A DNA stretch of 64,000 nucleotides from Rhyacophila brunnea (GCA_022495005.1 JAGYXB010000509.1:1674001-1738000), one strand, 5' to 3'. Positions 47,269 to 59,766 are shown, counted from the first letter of the stretch. A program made the numbers and translations. Notes: generated by a model from the sequence alone, not told the origin.

Positions 47269-47627
47269 AAATTTGTGTCGATGAAAAACAGAAGAATGGA
47301 TTTCTCATACAAATGAACAATAAATCCCGGTCACTGCCAGATACGAGATATTTCAGTACTACTAATAATTCGGTCAAAACAAAATAGTTTGTGTTAAAGT
47401 TTAAAATCCATTTTTTTTCAAGAAAAACTGTTTTTAGAGGTACAACAAATAATAAATAGTGAGTTATTTATTATTTCTTTTAAATGCACTAAATTAAAAA
47501 AACCAATAGTTTTTTTTTTGATTTTTTGGTGAAGTTTTGATGAAGGCAAATGCCTTTTTACGGCAGTCAAAAGGTGAAAAAAGTGAACTCCCAGTAAAAT
47601 AACTCACCGGTCGCCACTGAACAGTAG

Positions 47628-50600
47628 GTATTACTTACATTGAATGATTCCAGAATCATCGAGCCGTAGTGTAAAGATGTCCATGAGAAATTGAAATAAT
47701 TAATATGCAGCAGGTAGTATGATGGTATCATTATTATAATATTTAGTTTTGATTTCAGGCCTTATCAGGCATCATTAATCATGAAGTGTTGCGCAACGCC
47801 TTGAACGGTGATCCGGCATGTGGGACTAGATGCGTATCACTCCCACGTGTACACAAATCCATTCGAACATAGATCACGTGTGTAAGGGGCACTCAATATA
47901 TCAATGTTTAACTGGTGTGCCTATATCCCCTACTTGGTTGGAAACATTGAATTATACCAGAAATATCACACATCATAATCTCGATATAAAAATGGTCACG
48001 TACATATACAACGTATATATACACGATACAAAAAGGGTAAAATTCATTAAATGCAAATTTGGAATACCTAATCACCCATACTGTAATATATCTAGAATTA
48101 GTTTGTCATTTTCATGCAATATAATATTGTCTTAAAATGCATTCAGAAACATAATATACTCACTAACATTAGAAAAATTTTGAAAAAAATATAGTCCCGG
48201 GTGGGACTCGGATATTGTTAAAGCGCATAGGCCAAAACTATTTTTTTTTAATTTTTATAATAGGTATATTTCTGAGTTATTTCAACAAATAATAAATCTT
48301 CCGAATTATTCGTTGATTAAAAAAATAATATAATAAATATTGTATGCTAGACCAGTATGTGTTGGTAGAATAGAAAACAATATGCTGTTAAGACATGAAC
48401 GCAAATTTTCAATTATTACCCTTATTGCAATGTAAGTAGAGTTATTTTTTTTAGTTTTAGTTGAATAGTTGGAATGTCAAGATTTTGTATTCCAGTATTA
48501 TGTAATATAATTCGGATTGCCGATATATTCTATAATGAAAGAGTGGCGGCGGAATATGTCAACTTTTTAATTACACGTGATGCCCTTGTTCAAAAATGTT
48601 CACTAATATATTAAATATAATAAGTGTCAAAAATGCACATTTTTTTTCATTTGCTCCACCATCCGATGTATATCTTGACCACCTCATCAAGATGGTATGC
48701 CATGTCCGATCTTACACATGGATACAAAGGCAAAATCTAACTTAACCTAAGCTAACTTTACGTCAGAAAGAAGAGGAGTCTTGCAACAATACACTAAAAG
48801 CAAAGTATGACACTGAAGCTGGATGAATTTTGCATATTACTAAATGATGGAAATTATTCCTTGGTGTGAATAATGGTTCCATTTGTAATTTGAAATGTCT
48901 TATAGTAGGTACCCAGAAGCGAAAGTGGTCTGGCATTTATAAAACTGTATACGTAAACTATACGGTCACCCATTTTACTGATATATTTTCAAGACGCTGT
49001 GATAAAAGAATTATATGATAAGGGTAGTGTGGAATAAAAAGTTTGAAAACTACTGCCATGCACTATTGTTATTTTACTATTACTGAATTTCACATACAAT
49101 TTTAATATTTGCAATATTCTGTATATAATTAATCAAAAAATAATAATTTACATTTAAGTAAGTATGTGAGATAGTAATTTATGTATCGTCCCTTGCGTGA
49201 ACGGACAAACTGTAATTCTTTGGCCATAGTCAATCAATCTAATCATTTTCTTTTGCTTTAGGCGTGGGACCCTTTGTTTAATGGCGACAAAATAACTAAC
49301 ATTCTAACAAATAAACAGAGAATTTGTTGAGATAAAATGTTTTAAAAATAGTCAATTAATTATAAGATATGTAATGAATTGATTGTTTAATCGCTAGATT
49401 TACATTTTAATATTGTTAATTAATTAATTAATTAACACTGAGTGTTAATTATACAGGTAAATATAAATCATTAACAATACTGTCTGCCTAAAAAAGGTAA
49501 TCTAAACTCACATTCTATTCAACATGGAGTTTAGTTTTTCAAAACTGCTTAATAAAACATTGGCACATTTTCACTTTTAAAAGGCGTATTTGCATTAGTA
49601 ACTGTAGACATATCCTGCTGGAAGAACTCGACCATGATCACTATTACATAATATGCATTAAGTACCTATTTAATGAGTAAGTTTTATTTTTTAATAATTA
49701 ACGTTTTAATTGAAGCTTATTTTATCGTTCTTAAATTATTGGATTTTAATAAACATCAGCACTTTATGTCAAAATTTTATAATCATTTGTAAGTATCCTA
49801 AATAACATAATAATATGGTTCAAAGGCTATTAATTGTAAAAGAGCAGAATACTAGATCTATATAGGTGTAAATATCGAAATAATTAAAACTAGATAGACA
49901 ATTAAAACTATACAATTTTAATTGGAACGAAGTAAGTATTATCCTAATGGCTTTAAAAATGCTCATCAAACTGCTTTCCTGTTTAATGTTTTTTTTTATT
50001 ATTTTTCAAAATTTAAGGAATGACTTATTTTGTTTTTCAAACGTATTTACCATAGATAATGATAGAATAATATACTAGTAATGCTTCGTATTTATTCTGA
50101 CCAAACTTTGAAAGCAGACTCAGATTATTCACCACTGAGTCAATCGTTGGAACCAAAGATGTTGAAAAAGCATTCTTAAGTCAATCAATAATAATTTATT
50201 AGTGGTTATAAGATCAGTCCACGTAAAAAATATATCGATGAGATGGCATAGATACACAAATTTAAATACGTTCAACATTAGAAACAATAAAATTGCGCTG
50301 CCTACAATCCATCTCTAGTTATAATCTCATAAGTACGATATTATTGAAAAATGTAATATCTATAGTCAGATATCATCGATGGTGTTTCTAATTGTTGCCT
50401 AACTTCGAATACAATGCGGTAACATTCATGTTTGAAGAAAATGAAGATTTTTGATCATATTAATTTACGTTTTACCATTTTTATCAATATGAAATAATCA
50501 TCAATTTCTACGAACAGTTTACTTTATTGTATTTGAAGTAGGTAGTACTAAAATTACGATCGAAATTCATAATTTCGCGCCGTAGCCTAAATAAAATAGG

Positions 50601-50683
50601 CCATGTGTAAATAAATGTTGTTTTACACCTTTTTTATAATAGGAACTCGTCTCAAAATGTTTATAAATAATAATATTCAAATG
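47628..50683. other. Unannotated DNA with a solitary hAT end
   Basis: GTTTGAAAACTACTGCCATG near 49039-49058 resembles a hAT right tip without a partner. Open frame 47830-48135 (+, 101 codons) has no recognised domain. TAATTAATTAATTAATTAA lies at about 49418. Confidence 0.35.
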
Positions 50684-51106
50684 ATGTAGGTCATGGCCCC
50701 CACAAGGGGGGGCTGACAGGGCTCTAGCCTGGGGGCCCGGGCTCAGGAGGGGCCCGGCGTGCGAGTTCACCAAATAAGTGAGATAAACACACATCACAAA
50801 TGTGCTCTAATAGTAAAAAAAGGTCGCCTGCGGCGCCATTTTCCTTTAATAATGTTGTTATTTAAAATCATGTGGTTGAACGATGCAATTTTTAATTTTG
50901 TATCGATACCCGACAACTCCATAATTCAAATGGATGTATTAAAATATTTAAAAAAAACACTAAATATATTAATTTTATCACGTACACCATTTGGAAAACG
51001 CTACTTTAGAGCGTCACATTGCCTTTATCCTTAGCGATAGGTAGGGGGGCCGCTAAAAATCCTATCTTGGGGGCCCGCTTCAGGATGTGGGGGCCATGAT
51101 GTAGGT
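50684..51106. mobile_element. GC-tipped hAT-type MITE, TSD ATGTAGGT
   Basis: Element body 50692-51098 (407 bp) lies between identical 8-bp repeats ATGTAGGT (50684-50691 and 51099-51106). Both tips read CATGGCCCCCACA inward. The outer 70 bp on each side are very GC-rich (GGGGGCCCGGGCTC / GGGGGCCCGC) while the core is AT-rich. The 91-codon frame 50759-51034 (+) has no transposase motif. Confidence 0.9.
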
Positions 51107-53536
51107 ACTGATAAGACTTGGATTATAGGAAGATTTCAGAGAACTGTCATTATTGAAGAAAGCTGACGATTAAAACGTGGTATAGATTGCAGTTAACTTT
51201 AACTCGATTAGGAGTTATTAGATACGTCGAGAATTAAAGTCCATGTAACAGATCGTGCCTCACTAATAATGTGTGTTGGAACGTATACGTCGAGTCTAGC
51301 GTACGACGGCAGGCGAAATCCGCCTTTTCGAAATTGAGCAGCCTCATCCATGGCATGTAATTTTTGTTACAATTCTTAAACCTAATTCGCACATAAGTAC
51401 AAAAATATAACTCAATTTTAGAGTTGCTGCTAACTCCACTTATTTGGCGTCAAATGCCGGTCCTGGTTTGTTTTTCAGAGGGCGTCCAAAATATATAGGT
51501 ATCAGTATATTTTACCGTTAATTTATTATATTTTAACCAAAGATAATTTAATTAAAAATAAATACCACAGAGCATGACAATAATAAATATCGAATGAATG
51601 AACAGAGATATTAAGCTGTTGACCGTGTCAACAGTAATTAGACAGCGAAATAATATGCGGCCCAATGGTTTGTCATACCTGATCGATTTTTCCCTTGGCT
51701 ATAATAATTATTCTGCTGTAAATTATTTTATCACCATCGGTTTATGTCATGACAGCGGCAAACAATTCGTCAACGGATTTTTTTTTTAAATTTGCATTTT
51801 TCCTGTTAGTCATACATGTCGTAATGCAGCTTTGCGTGAGAACGTTAAGAGCCATAGCTTTAAATTTTTGGTAGGAACCATATCTTCAGGTGGCCGACTT
51901 AAAATATATACTTAATTGACATCTTGGATATAAATATATTTTACCAACATATAGGCTTCTAGGCATACAGGAAGTAGGTACATACTTAAGATGATAAATT
52001 CCTTGAGTAAATATACATTTTTTGGTCTGAAAATACAAATATACAATGTTTATGTATCCGACGATTTATGTATTCATAAAAAATTAAGAAAATATTCTTT
52101 AAAATTGTATTTAAAACAATATACTTACAGGTAAATAGGTACTAAATTCATAAGTACTGTAAGATATATAATGTAATTGAGTTGGCATTACCTTCGTTAT
52201 TGTAGGTAATTAATTACATAGAGTAACCAAAGTAATAACAATTCAATAGTACCGTCGTGATACATTCCACTCGCGGTGGGTACAATGGAATAAGGACATT
52301 GGGGTGCCAAAGAGTCAATGCTACTATTTTTTATCATCAGTGATTCTGCGTACTGACTGATAATCAATATTATTGGAATAATAAATCAGAATCGCTTTTA
52401 ACAAAATTTAATATACCTAATTAGTATACTATATTTATTTACTCTGTTATTTCATATTGTTGTAATTTGTATCATATAATTTAAAAAAAATCGGATATGC
52501 TATCGGTACAATGTCCCAGCTTGCCACTTTGGAAAGTCTTAAAAAATCTCAGACTTTGACTCTGAAAGGACAAAATTTATTTAGTTACTCAAAACATAAT
52601 ATAAAAGAATACAATATAGGTAGACGATACTTTTTTACTAATAAAAGATCATTAATACGATTTTATTAATAAAATATAGCAACATCGTACCAAAATTATT
52701 CATGTGAAACTAAAAATCCATTTACCTTTTTATATACATTATATTCACTTATTTGGGATATATAATATGTCATCTATTATAAAAAAAATATTTAATATAT
52801 TAACAGCAGTACGTAAGTTAAAAAAACAAAAATAATGTTGGGGCCGAACATTCTTATTAACGTTATATTTAACCTTTACGTAACTAGCAAGTTGCGTATC
52901 TACTGTAATGAACGCATAATTCGGACATAATTCATTGAAAGGTTAAAAATAATTATTCCATTTTTTCCGTTGTAAGTTGTATGTCTCAGTGAGCAATGCA
53001 CCATTGCGAATTTCTTTAATTTAATTTTTCAATTCATATATGTAAGTATTACTTATTTTCAAATTAAAATACAAATTGTGCCTACTTAAATTAGTGATGG
53101 ATTATTTTCGTAATAGATTATACTCATTATTACATTTTGTATGATTGAGTGATTGTTTTCTATGTATATATTTTTTATTTATGATGTTTACTTCGTCTGA
53201 TGTATATATATATATATATATATATAATATGATCATTCGTTAGTAACATTGAAATTTTCAAGTGTATTCATGTTTCTTTTAAAATAGTAGATAATTAATT
53301 ACAAACTATAAATGAAAAGTACTTACCTATTATTAAATAAATGGTAAGCTAAAAATATTTACTTATGTGGTTGGTTATATATAGTCACTACGTAATAAAA
53401 TTAAATTTTTTTTGTAGGGGGTTAGTGCAAAATATATTATCGTCAAAACCATTGAATTTATTACAACATTTTCTCTCATGTAAAGTTGTAAATTCTCCCA
53501 TATGCTGATTTAGTTGAACAAGCTCAATATGTTTTT
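51107..53536. other. Unannotated AT-rich DNA with a (TA)n microsatellite
   Basis: Roughly 13 TA units at 53201-53226. No recognised gene. Confidence 0.45.
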
Positions 53537-54002
53537 TATAACGTTTTTATTAGCTCGTATTCTTGTTTGTCCGGTGGTTGTTTGTCCAGTACAAATCTTG
53601 CAATCGATTTTTAACTAACTTCCCGACTAGATAGACATTTGAAACTTTTAGAATATATCAGAACACGATGCCAATGTATTCTTTTAATACTTTTAGCCAT
53701 ATTTAAGCAGAATTGAATTCATTTTCAGTTAATCCTGTTTTGTATGGAAAGTTATTTCAGAAAAATCCGTGAACAGTAAAAGACTGTTATTGGTTGCAAA
53801 GAGGGTGGTCCTAGCAACTAAATTATTATAATATTCGTGCGTTACTATGGAAATCAAAATGAAATGTCAAAATGACATTTCAGTATTCTATATTTGTTTG
53901 TTTGTTTTTTATTTACTTCATATCAAGTACAAGTTTGAGCATAATTATTCAACAGAAAATTTAAAAACGTTATATATAAAAAGTTCTTTTTATCTTGTAA
54001 TT
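53537..54002 (+). repeat. 420-bp dispersed repeat, copy 3
   Basis: Same family as 6184 and 43515. The left TATAACG and the inverted right-hand word CGTTATA both carry T/A where the other two copies have C/G, a matched change. It also has extra sequence near 53850-53935 starting with a perfect 10-bp hairpin (TGAAATGTCA, loop AAA, 53860-53882). The 85-codon frame 53847-54104 crosses the border and is not coding. Confidence 0.8.
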
Positions 54003-55095
54003 ATTTGTTATAATATTATCTCCTATATATTATTATCCTACAGCTGTGCCCGTTTTTGCGAGCGATTGTGTGACTTATTCGTCATGTCCAATAGGTTTAA
54101 ATGAAAAATTCAGTAGAGAAACGTTCTTTATTCAAGTATAAAAGTATGGAATTTGATAAATTTCGTTGCGTTTTAGGGTTTTTTAGGGTTATTTTGACTG
54201 TTTTACAATAGATTTTCGATCGGCACGTGACTTTTTTTACAACACATATTAATTAGGGAATTTATTTTTTCGATGTGTTTGCAACACTGAAAATATTATA
54301 TTTAAAAATGGCGGCTACTCCGTCAATCGTAATGACAATATGATAAATAATGCCTTTGTATTAGAAACAAAAGATGTTTATTTAGGTTTTGGTGACTTTT
54401 AGAAACGGATACTACTCTCAATCAAGTGATTTGGCGAATTGTTTATGTTTTAGTGAATTTTTAATCCGGATATTATTCTCAATCAAGCGATTTAGTGCGA
54501 TCTTAATTAACATAATATTACCCTTTCAGTAGAGGTTAAATAAAACTACCTAATACATGTGTACCTATATTATATTAAAACACTATACTTATCCTAATAA
54601 TACATTCAATCGTTTGAAGTTGTTATTATAATATTAGATTCATATTACCGGCGAAGTATACCATGTCACATCAATCTGACAGCTGCTGTATGTTTATGAT
54701 GTGTCACCGTCACCATTCTAATTTAAGTTGTGAAGCAAATACCTATTGTGTATCTACTGTTGATGAAGTTATACGCCAGGTAAGTGCATATGCTCCTGGT
54801 TTAAAACATCATTCTGGTTTTCTGGTCATTATGACATTATTTTAATGCAACACTTGACGTATATTATTTACGGTCACATTCATAACTGATATTATATTTT
54901 TAGACCGTGAAAAACAATATATGTATTTGTCAGGTCCACGACATTATAAGCCGACATGTTAGCCACTCAGTCATTGTGGGTTTTAAAAACCTGAATCAAT
55001 CCAAACCTTCATCAAACTGTTCAAGCAAAGTAATTCCATTCCTTTCGTTCACAAATTATGTTATCAAATTTGTGATAATATTTACCTAGGTACCT
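54003..55095. other. Unannotated DNA with a short tandem duplication
   Basis: A segment of about 61 bp containing CTCTCAATCAAGTGATTTGG (54415) is repeated as TTCTCAATCAAGCGATTTAG (about 54476). GCTGTGCCCGTTTTTGCGAG near 54043 resembles the head of the repeat at 39993. No gene recognised. Confidence 0.4.
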
Positions 55096-55185
55096 ATTCA
55101 ATTCATTATTATTATCACCATCATCCTCGATCAATCTACTGTTAGATGAAGTTCTCTCCAACCTAATTCTATTTATCTGGTAATA
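55096..55185 (-). repeat. Single diverged unit of the LINE-tail repeat
   Basis: ATTATTATCACCATCATC then TCAATCTACTGTTAGATGAA matches the repeat unit arrayed at 56.2-56.67 kb, about 1.1 kb away. Confidence 0.6.
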
Positions 55186-55648
55186 TAGTAATTACGGTGA
55201 GTACGTATATATGTATATATTAATGTATAACGATGGTATTTGAATTTAAATTGTAATGGATTTAATATATAACATATTTTGTGATAGGTACGTTGTCTTG
55301 ACTTTCAAATTATTAAGTTATTTAAAATAATAATATTATGCACTATTCTGCTCACGTTTTTCAATTATGGTTGATAGTACCGATCAGTGTTACATTTTTC
55401 AAACTGTTTGAAATTGGACCCACTGAAGTAAATTTATTTATTATAAGTATTGAGGTCAATTATTCTCTTTCCCCAATTATGAAATGTGGTGATAAAACTA
55501 ACTATTTTCACTCTCCAGGTTAGGTTTGGTTTGGTCTAAAAAGAAAGTTGTAAAATCTCATGTCCACCTCTGCGGCACATTTACTACAGATTTTTTTATG
55601 TTTACGATAAATGGATGTTAGCCACTCGGTTAACCTATTATGTCCATA
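55186..55648. other. Unannotated AT-rich DNA
   Basis: No recognised feature. Confidence 0.4.
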
Positions 55649-55805
55649 CTGGTACAGTTCGGTTATGAGGAATACAGCGAAAAACACATTTTGAAAATAG
55701 CTGAGATACTGGATTATTTGTTAGGTTAACCTAACCAAACCTAACATATCGGCTATTTTCAAAATGTGTTTTCCGCTGAATACCTCATAACAGAACTGTA
55801 CCGCA
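55649..55805. repeat. Near-perfect palindrome with TTAGG core
   Basis: The left arm GGTACAGTTCGGTTATGAGG ... ACACATTTTGAAAATAGC (55651-55702) is matched inverted by GCTATTTTCAAAATGTGTTT ... CCTCATAACAGAACTGTACC (55752-55802) with few mismatches. The centre is GTTAGGTTAACCTAACC. The inner arm (AAAATTGCTGATATACTGG-like words next to TTAGG units) is shared with the TTAGG-core repeat at 35.1 kb, so this is a folded-back relative of that family. Confidence 0.88.
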
Positions 55806-56184
55806 GAATCTTATTAATTGCATTTTTCGACATTTATCCGACTGTCATTTATTTTATCAGCTTCACAATAATTCACAATAACAAACATAGACTAAAATAT
55901 TTTTATTCGAACTTTTATATTCAAAGACAACGTAAACATAATTATTTTTAGGGAGGTAAATTATTAAAAATGACATTTACTATAGGTAATTATTACACAA
56001 CGTATATAATATTATTTCATTTTATATTGTAAATATTTTATTACATAATATAAGTAAAATGCATGCGTGCGTATAAGCAAATAAAATAGTGAATTATGAT
56101 AATTTCATACCCTAATCACACTATGAGTCGTCTACGTCGTATTATCCATTATTTCCATTCGCGTGGTTATATAGAAGAATTAAT
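55806..56184. other. Unannotated AT-rich DNA
   Basis: No recognised feature. Confidence 0.4.
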
Positions 56185-56670
56185 ATGTATCACCATGCTT
56201 ATTCGCATTCCACTACTGGATGAAGGTTTTATCAATAATCCTATTGGTCATATGAACTGCTATATCTATTAAAATTGGTGATATTAAAATTTACCTACCC
56301 ATTTATATCGTCATTATTATCATGAACCAGGATCAATCCACTGCTCGATGAAGGCCTCTCAAAACTAATTCCATTCCTGTTTCATATATACATTGCTGCA
56401 TTTATCAAATATTTCAATATAATATATTCATTTCATCGTTATCATCATTAGACCAGGTCAATCCACTGCTGGATGAAGGCTTCTCTAAGCCGATTCTACT
56501 CTTTTTGGTCCTATGAATAATCGCTATATAATATACATAATCTACCTATTTATAATGCCATTATCATAATCAGTTTATATCAATACACTGCTGGACGAAT
56601 TCTTTTCCAACCTAATAATTACTTCCTCTCAGATCTATATGTTTCTTCTTTTATCAACATTTGTTTCGAT
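56185..56670 (-). repeat. Tandem array of four ~121-bp units derived from a LINE 3' end
   Basis: CCACTGCTGGATGAAGGC-type words recur at about 56209, 56338, 56461 and 56585, with matching ATTATCATNA words before and ATTTACCTATTTATAT words after. On the minus strand the conserved part reads LREAFIQQWIDL, the ending of many LINE ORF2 proteins. The unit therefore looks like the last codons plus 3' tail of a LINE, multiplied in tandem. Units are clearly diverged from one another, so the array is old. Confidence 0.78.
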
Positions 56671-57060
56671 ATGAACGTCCCGCAGCGTGAAACATATTAT
56701 CGCTAAAATTTTAATTCAAATTTTAATTTTTTTAAATATTATTCTATGGCTGCAAGCATTTTTTTAGACAATGAAACAAAACAACTTAATAGTTTAAATT
56801 TATTTTTTATATGGCTAACCTTCTTCTATTACATTATATTCAATCGCAATCAAATTGTCAGGTATTATGCTAGGTCTAGCAGCCTGGGATGGTATCAGAT
56901 GACATCCTGAAGGCCAAAATCCATAATAGACTATACATATGACGCTAAATTTATATCGACAGTAACGACTTGCAAATTGTAAAAGTAACAAATCAGCGAC
57001 ATGCCAAACGGCGCCGTCTCTGCATACTTCACAATTTTATTAAAATCCAATATCATTTCA
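56671..57060. other. Unannotated DNA
   Basis: No recognised feature. Confidence 0.35.
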
Positions 57061-57240
57061 TTAGGACGCCAAGCTGTCTGCAAGACCTAGCGAGACAGAC
57101 TGGCGAGAGCCAGCTGGCTCAGCTAGTAATAATATATTTGTCTTGATTGATCAATCTGTCTGTACGTTTGAGAGAAAACGAGCGAGACAGGCAGTGAGAG
57201 TAGAGTGTAGAGTGTAGAGTGAGACAACATATGTACGAAA
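57061..57240. repeat. GC-richer segment ending in a (TAGAGTG)n tract
   Basis: A more balanced-composition stretch ends with three tandem 7-mers TAGAGTG at 57201-57221. GACAGAC and GAGACAG words recur on both sides. No coding frame. Confidence 0.45.
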
Positions 57241-57941
57241 ATGCATATTCTTAATTTGAAAAATGAACTAACACGCAAATAAAAGAATCGTTTATTTTAA
57301 TCGGGCCGAGAAAGAAAATAAATGAAAGGAGACTCTCATAATAGTTTCACAGAATCTGATATTTACTCTGCAGTACTGGAGTTTTTTCAGCAATAAAGTC
57401 TAAATGTGAATTGAATTCAAATAATTTATGTTGCAGAGCTAAGCCATATACAAGAATGTTGACAGTTGACACTGGTTCTAGTTATGTAATAGTGAGTTAA
57501 GGTTATGAAGATTATGGAAACTTAATTTATAGGTAGGTACATTATACCTACATCTGATTTATTTTTGTATCTGTAAAATCATCGCCGATCTACGGAAACG
57601 GATATGCCACAGAAAGAAATATAAGTAACCGAGACTGTTTTGTTTCCTAAAAATGAAAAATTAAAATAAGTGCGTACTTAGATATTATAATAAATATGCA
57701 CGCTCGATAAGTCAAAAACAAAAAATATTTATTATACAAAAATATATTTGAAATAATTGCTTTTATTTTTAATTTGCCGACTAATAAATTGTGTATTAAA
57801 AAGTATTATTAATTTGATAATAAAAAAAGCTAAATAATTTCATTACTTTATGTATTATTGGAATAATATTCACAACTTAGAGATGACTCTCGAGCTTAGT
57901 ATCGTAATGTATCTATATATATACAAGTAATATAAAAAAAT
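57241..57941. other. Unannotated AT-rich DNA
   Basis: No recognised feature. Confidence 0.4.
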
Positions 57942-58103
57942 ATGAATCTCTCTCTTCGGCTGGAGACGTACACAACTGTCCTGGCAAGCAAAGTGGTTGG
58001 CAGTCTGCAGTTTGAACTGAACAATGCTGCACGACCAGAACAGTTCCGGTCCGCTGGGCGGTTTCCGGTCCACTCCACACCCTCCAAGTCATGCGCCTCA
58101 TGA
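57942..58103 (+). CDS. Small GC-richer open frame, possible exon
   Basis: An ATG frame of 53 codons beginning NLSLRLETYTTVLASKVVGS in a 150-bp GC-richer island. Opposite-strand frames are also open over the same stretch, which weakens the case for any one of them. On the minus strand GCGGCAG|GTAAGT at about 58125-58137 would make an excellent splice donor, so the island could instead lie at the start of an intron. No family recognised, no repeat partner in the window. Confidence 0.2.
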   Translation: MNLSLRLETYTTVLASKVVGSLQFELNNAARPEQFRSAGRFPVHSTPSKSCAS

Positions 58104-58137
58104 GGGAACCTGTCTTCCACTTGTTTTACTTACCTGC

Positions 58138-59582
58138 CGCTTTACATGCACTTGCAAACTGCACTTGTTGACTTTACATATTCGTTAATGTCTCCCTTTG
58201 TGCTCAACGGTTTTGTAGAAGTCGTATAGTCATACTATAATTAATATATACAATATAATTCATATTTTATACGATAAGAGATTATAATATTACATTTATG
58301 TACTATTATTTTATGTACAGTGAGCAATTTGAAATACATTTCATATTATTATTTATTATTTAAAAATAATTTCGACTTCTGAGTCTACCTACTATTAATT
58401 AAAATAATTTACATTGAAAGAAGGTAGGCTGTGGTAGGTAACAAAAGAAAGTCCCTTTTTACCATGTTCGATCTTAAGCTCATAATATTGGCATAAGATC
58501 AGAGTAAAGATTGCATTAACAGTGTTTTTTTAACGAGAAATTGAATTAAGCCACTTGCTCAACCAATTAAGCCCATTCTCTGTGTCCAAACACATATTAA
58601 AAAAAACGACATTTCCTTACTCGAAAATAACATTTCTACCCCATACCTAGGGGCTTCGCGCAAAGGTCCAATTAGGTCTCGATTTTTAGGACCTCCCCTG
58701 AATATTGATGACCATCTTCTGTAATTTTGATTGACCGAAATCCGATGGATGCAGATATATTTCTAAGGTTTCCAAATTATATGCATATGAATAATAAATT
58801 AACTAACATTATTTATATACAGAAGTTGAGTAACTGACAAAAATGCATTTACAGGATTTTACCGACATTATATTTGTGAATATTCTTGTTCGTAGAGATT
58901 TAACAGTTAAGAATACTGAGGTTTAACAATGAAAAAGTTCAGTAGACAAATACCGCCCAATATCTACTGCAAAAAATATAATAAAAACAAAACAATTAAA
59001 TTTAACGTTCTAGAAGACATTATTATAGCTACCAAGATTCTTTATTTAAAAAAATTGTAGCGCTATTATTGAGTAATGAATTTTAGGGTCTATGACCGGA
59101 TAATGTTACATTATAGGACCCACCCCTAAAGTGAGAATATTTAAATATTGTAATATAGTGATCTAGGTGAAGTAAGTATTATAACTAATTGGTGGTAATA
59201 TGTAATGGTAGGTATACCGTTGTTTTTTAAGGAAAAAGTATACTAAATTCTATATAGAAACTGATATAAATTAATAATAATAAAATAAATAATAAAAAAG
59301 AATTTTATTTCTTACAAACAAAAAGTAAATAACAGTAAATAGATATAACGGATGATTATATCTATATGATTGTATTTTCTTCCTTTTCTTTCTTTTTCTA
59401 TCTAGTTTATATAATATTAATTATTATTATTTTAATATTTTTGTATAATATATATATATATATATTAAGATTTTTATTTTGTATATAATATTATTAAATA
59501 ATGTTTATATATTAAATATTGGTATGTAACGTTTATATTAGCATATATTATGTATTTGTAACTTAAATAATATTTTTAATGC
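58138..59582. other. Unannotated AT-rich DNA with a (TA)n tract
   Basis: About 10 TA units at 59447-59465. No recognised gene. Confidence 0.45.
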
Positions 59583-59766
59583 TAAGATACTGGTTAGTTT
59601 GGTTTGCAAGAACCCCTCCTCGGGTGAAGGCCTCCTCCACACAGTCCCACTGGGTTCTATTTTTGGCTATTTGTAGCCAGTTTGGTCCCGCTGTCTTTGT
59701 GGTGTCGTCTTGCCATCTCGCATGGGGTCTTCCTCTGTAGCGTTTCCCTTCTGGGCCGTTAATATT
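59583..59766 (-). pseudogene. Non-LTR retrotransposon ORF2 C-terminal scrap
   Basis: The minus-strand frame is open throughout: GPEGKRYRGRPHARWQDD, then KTAGPNWLQIAKNRTQWD, then VEEAFTRGG. It matches the GRPxxRWxDDIxKxAGxxWxxxAxxRxxWxxxEEAF ending of insect LINE ORF2 proteins. No reverse-transcriptase domain upstream. Because it is free of stops it is probably the youngest of the LINE pieces here. Confidence 0.85.

Larger units (their letters stand above)
46303..47627 (+). mobile_element. Internally deleted hAT element, TSD AACAGTAG
   Basis: Element body 46311-47619 (1309 bp) is bounded by identical 8-bp repeats AACAGTAG (46303-46310 and 47620-47627). Terminal repeats are CAGTGGCGA on both ends. 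The 3' half encodes the C-terminal hAT dimerisation domain (47029-47268); most of the transposase is missing. A perfect 14-bp hairpin lies just before the coding remnant. The 5' region (46540-46700) is GC-richer and has the 86-codon frame 46583-46843, which shows no hAT motif. Confidence 0.95.

Noticed and set aside
47830..48135. 101-codon plus-strand frame as a gene
   Set aside because: No recognised motif, AT-driven residues in the second half and no supporting context.
58660..59130. Possible hAT element between CTAGGGGC and CACCCCTAAAG
   Set aside because: Tips match only loosely and no target duplication is visible.
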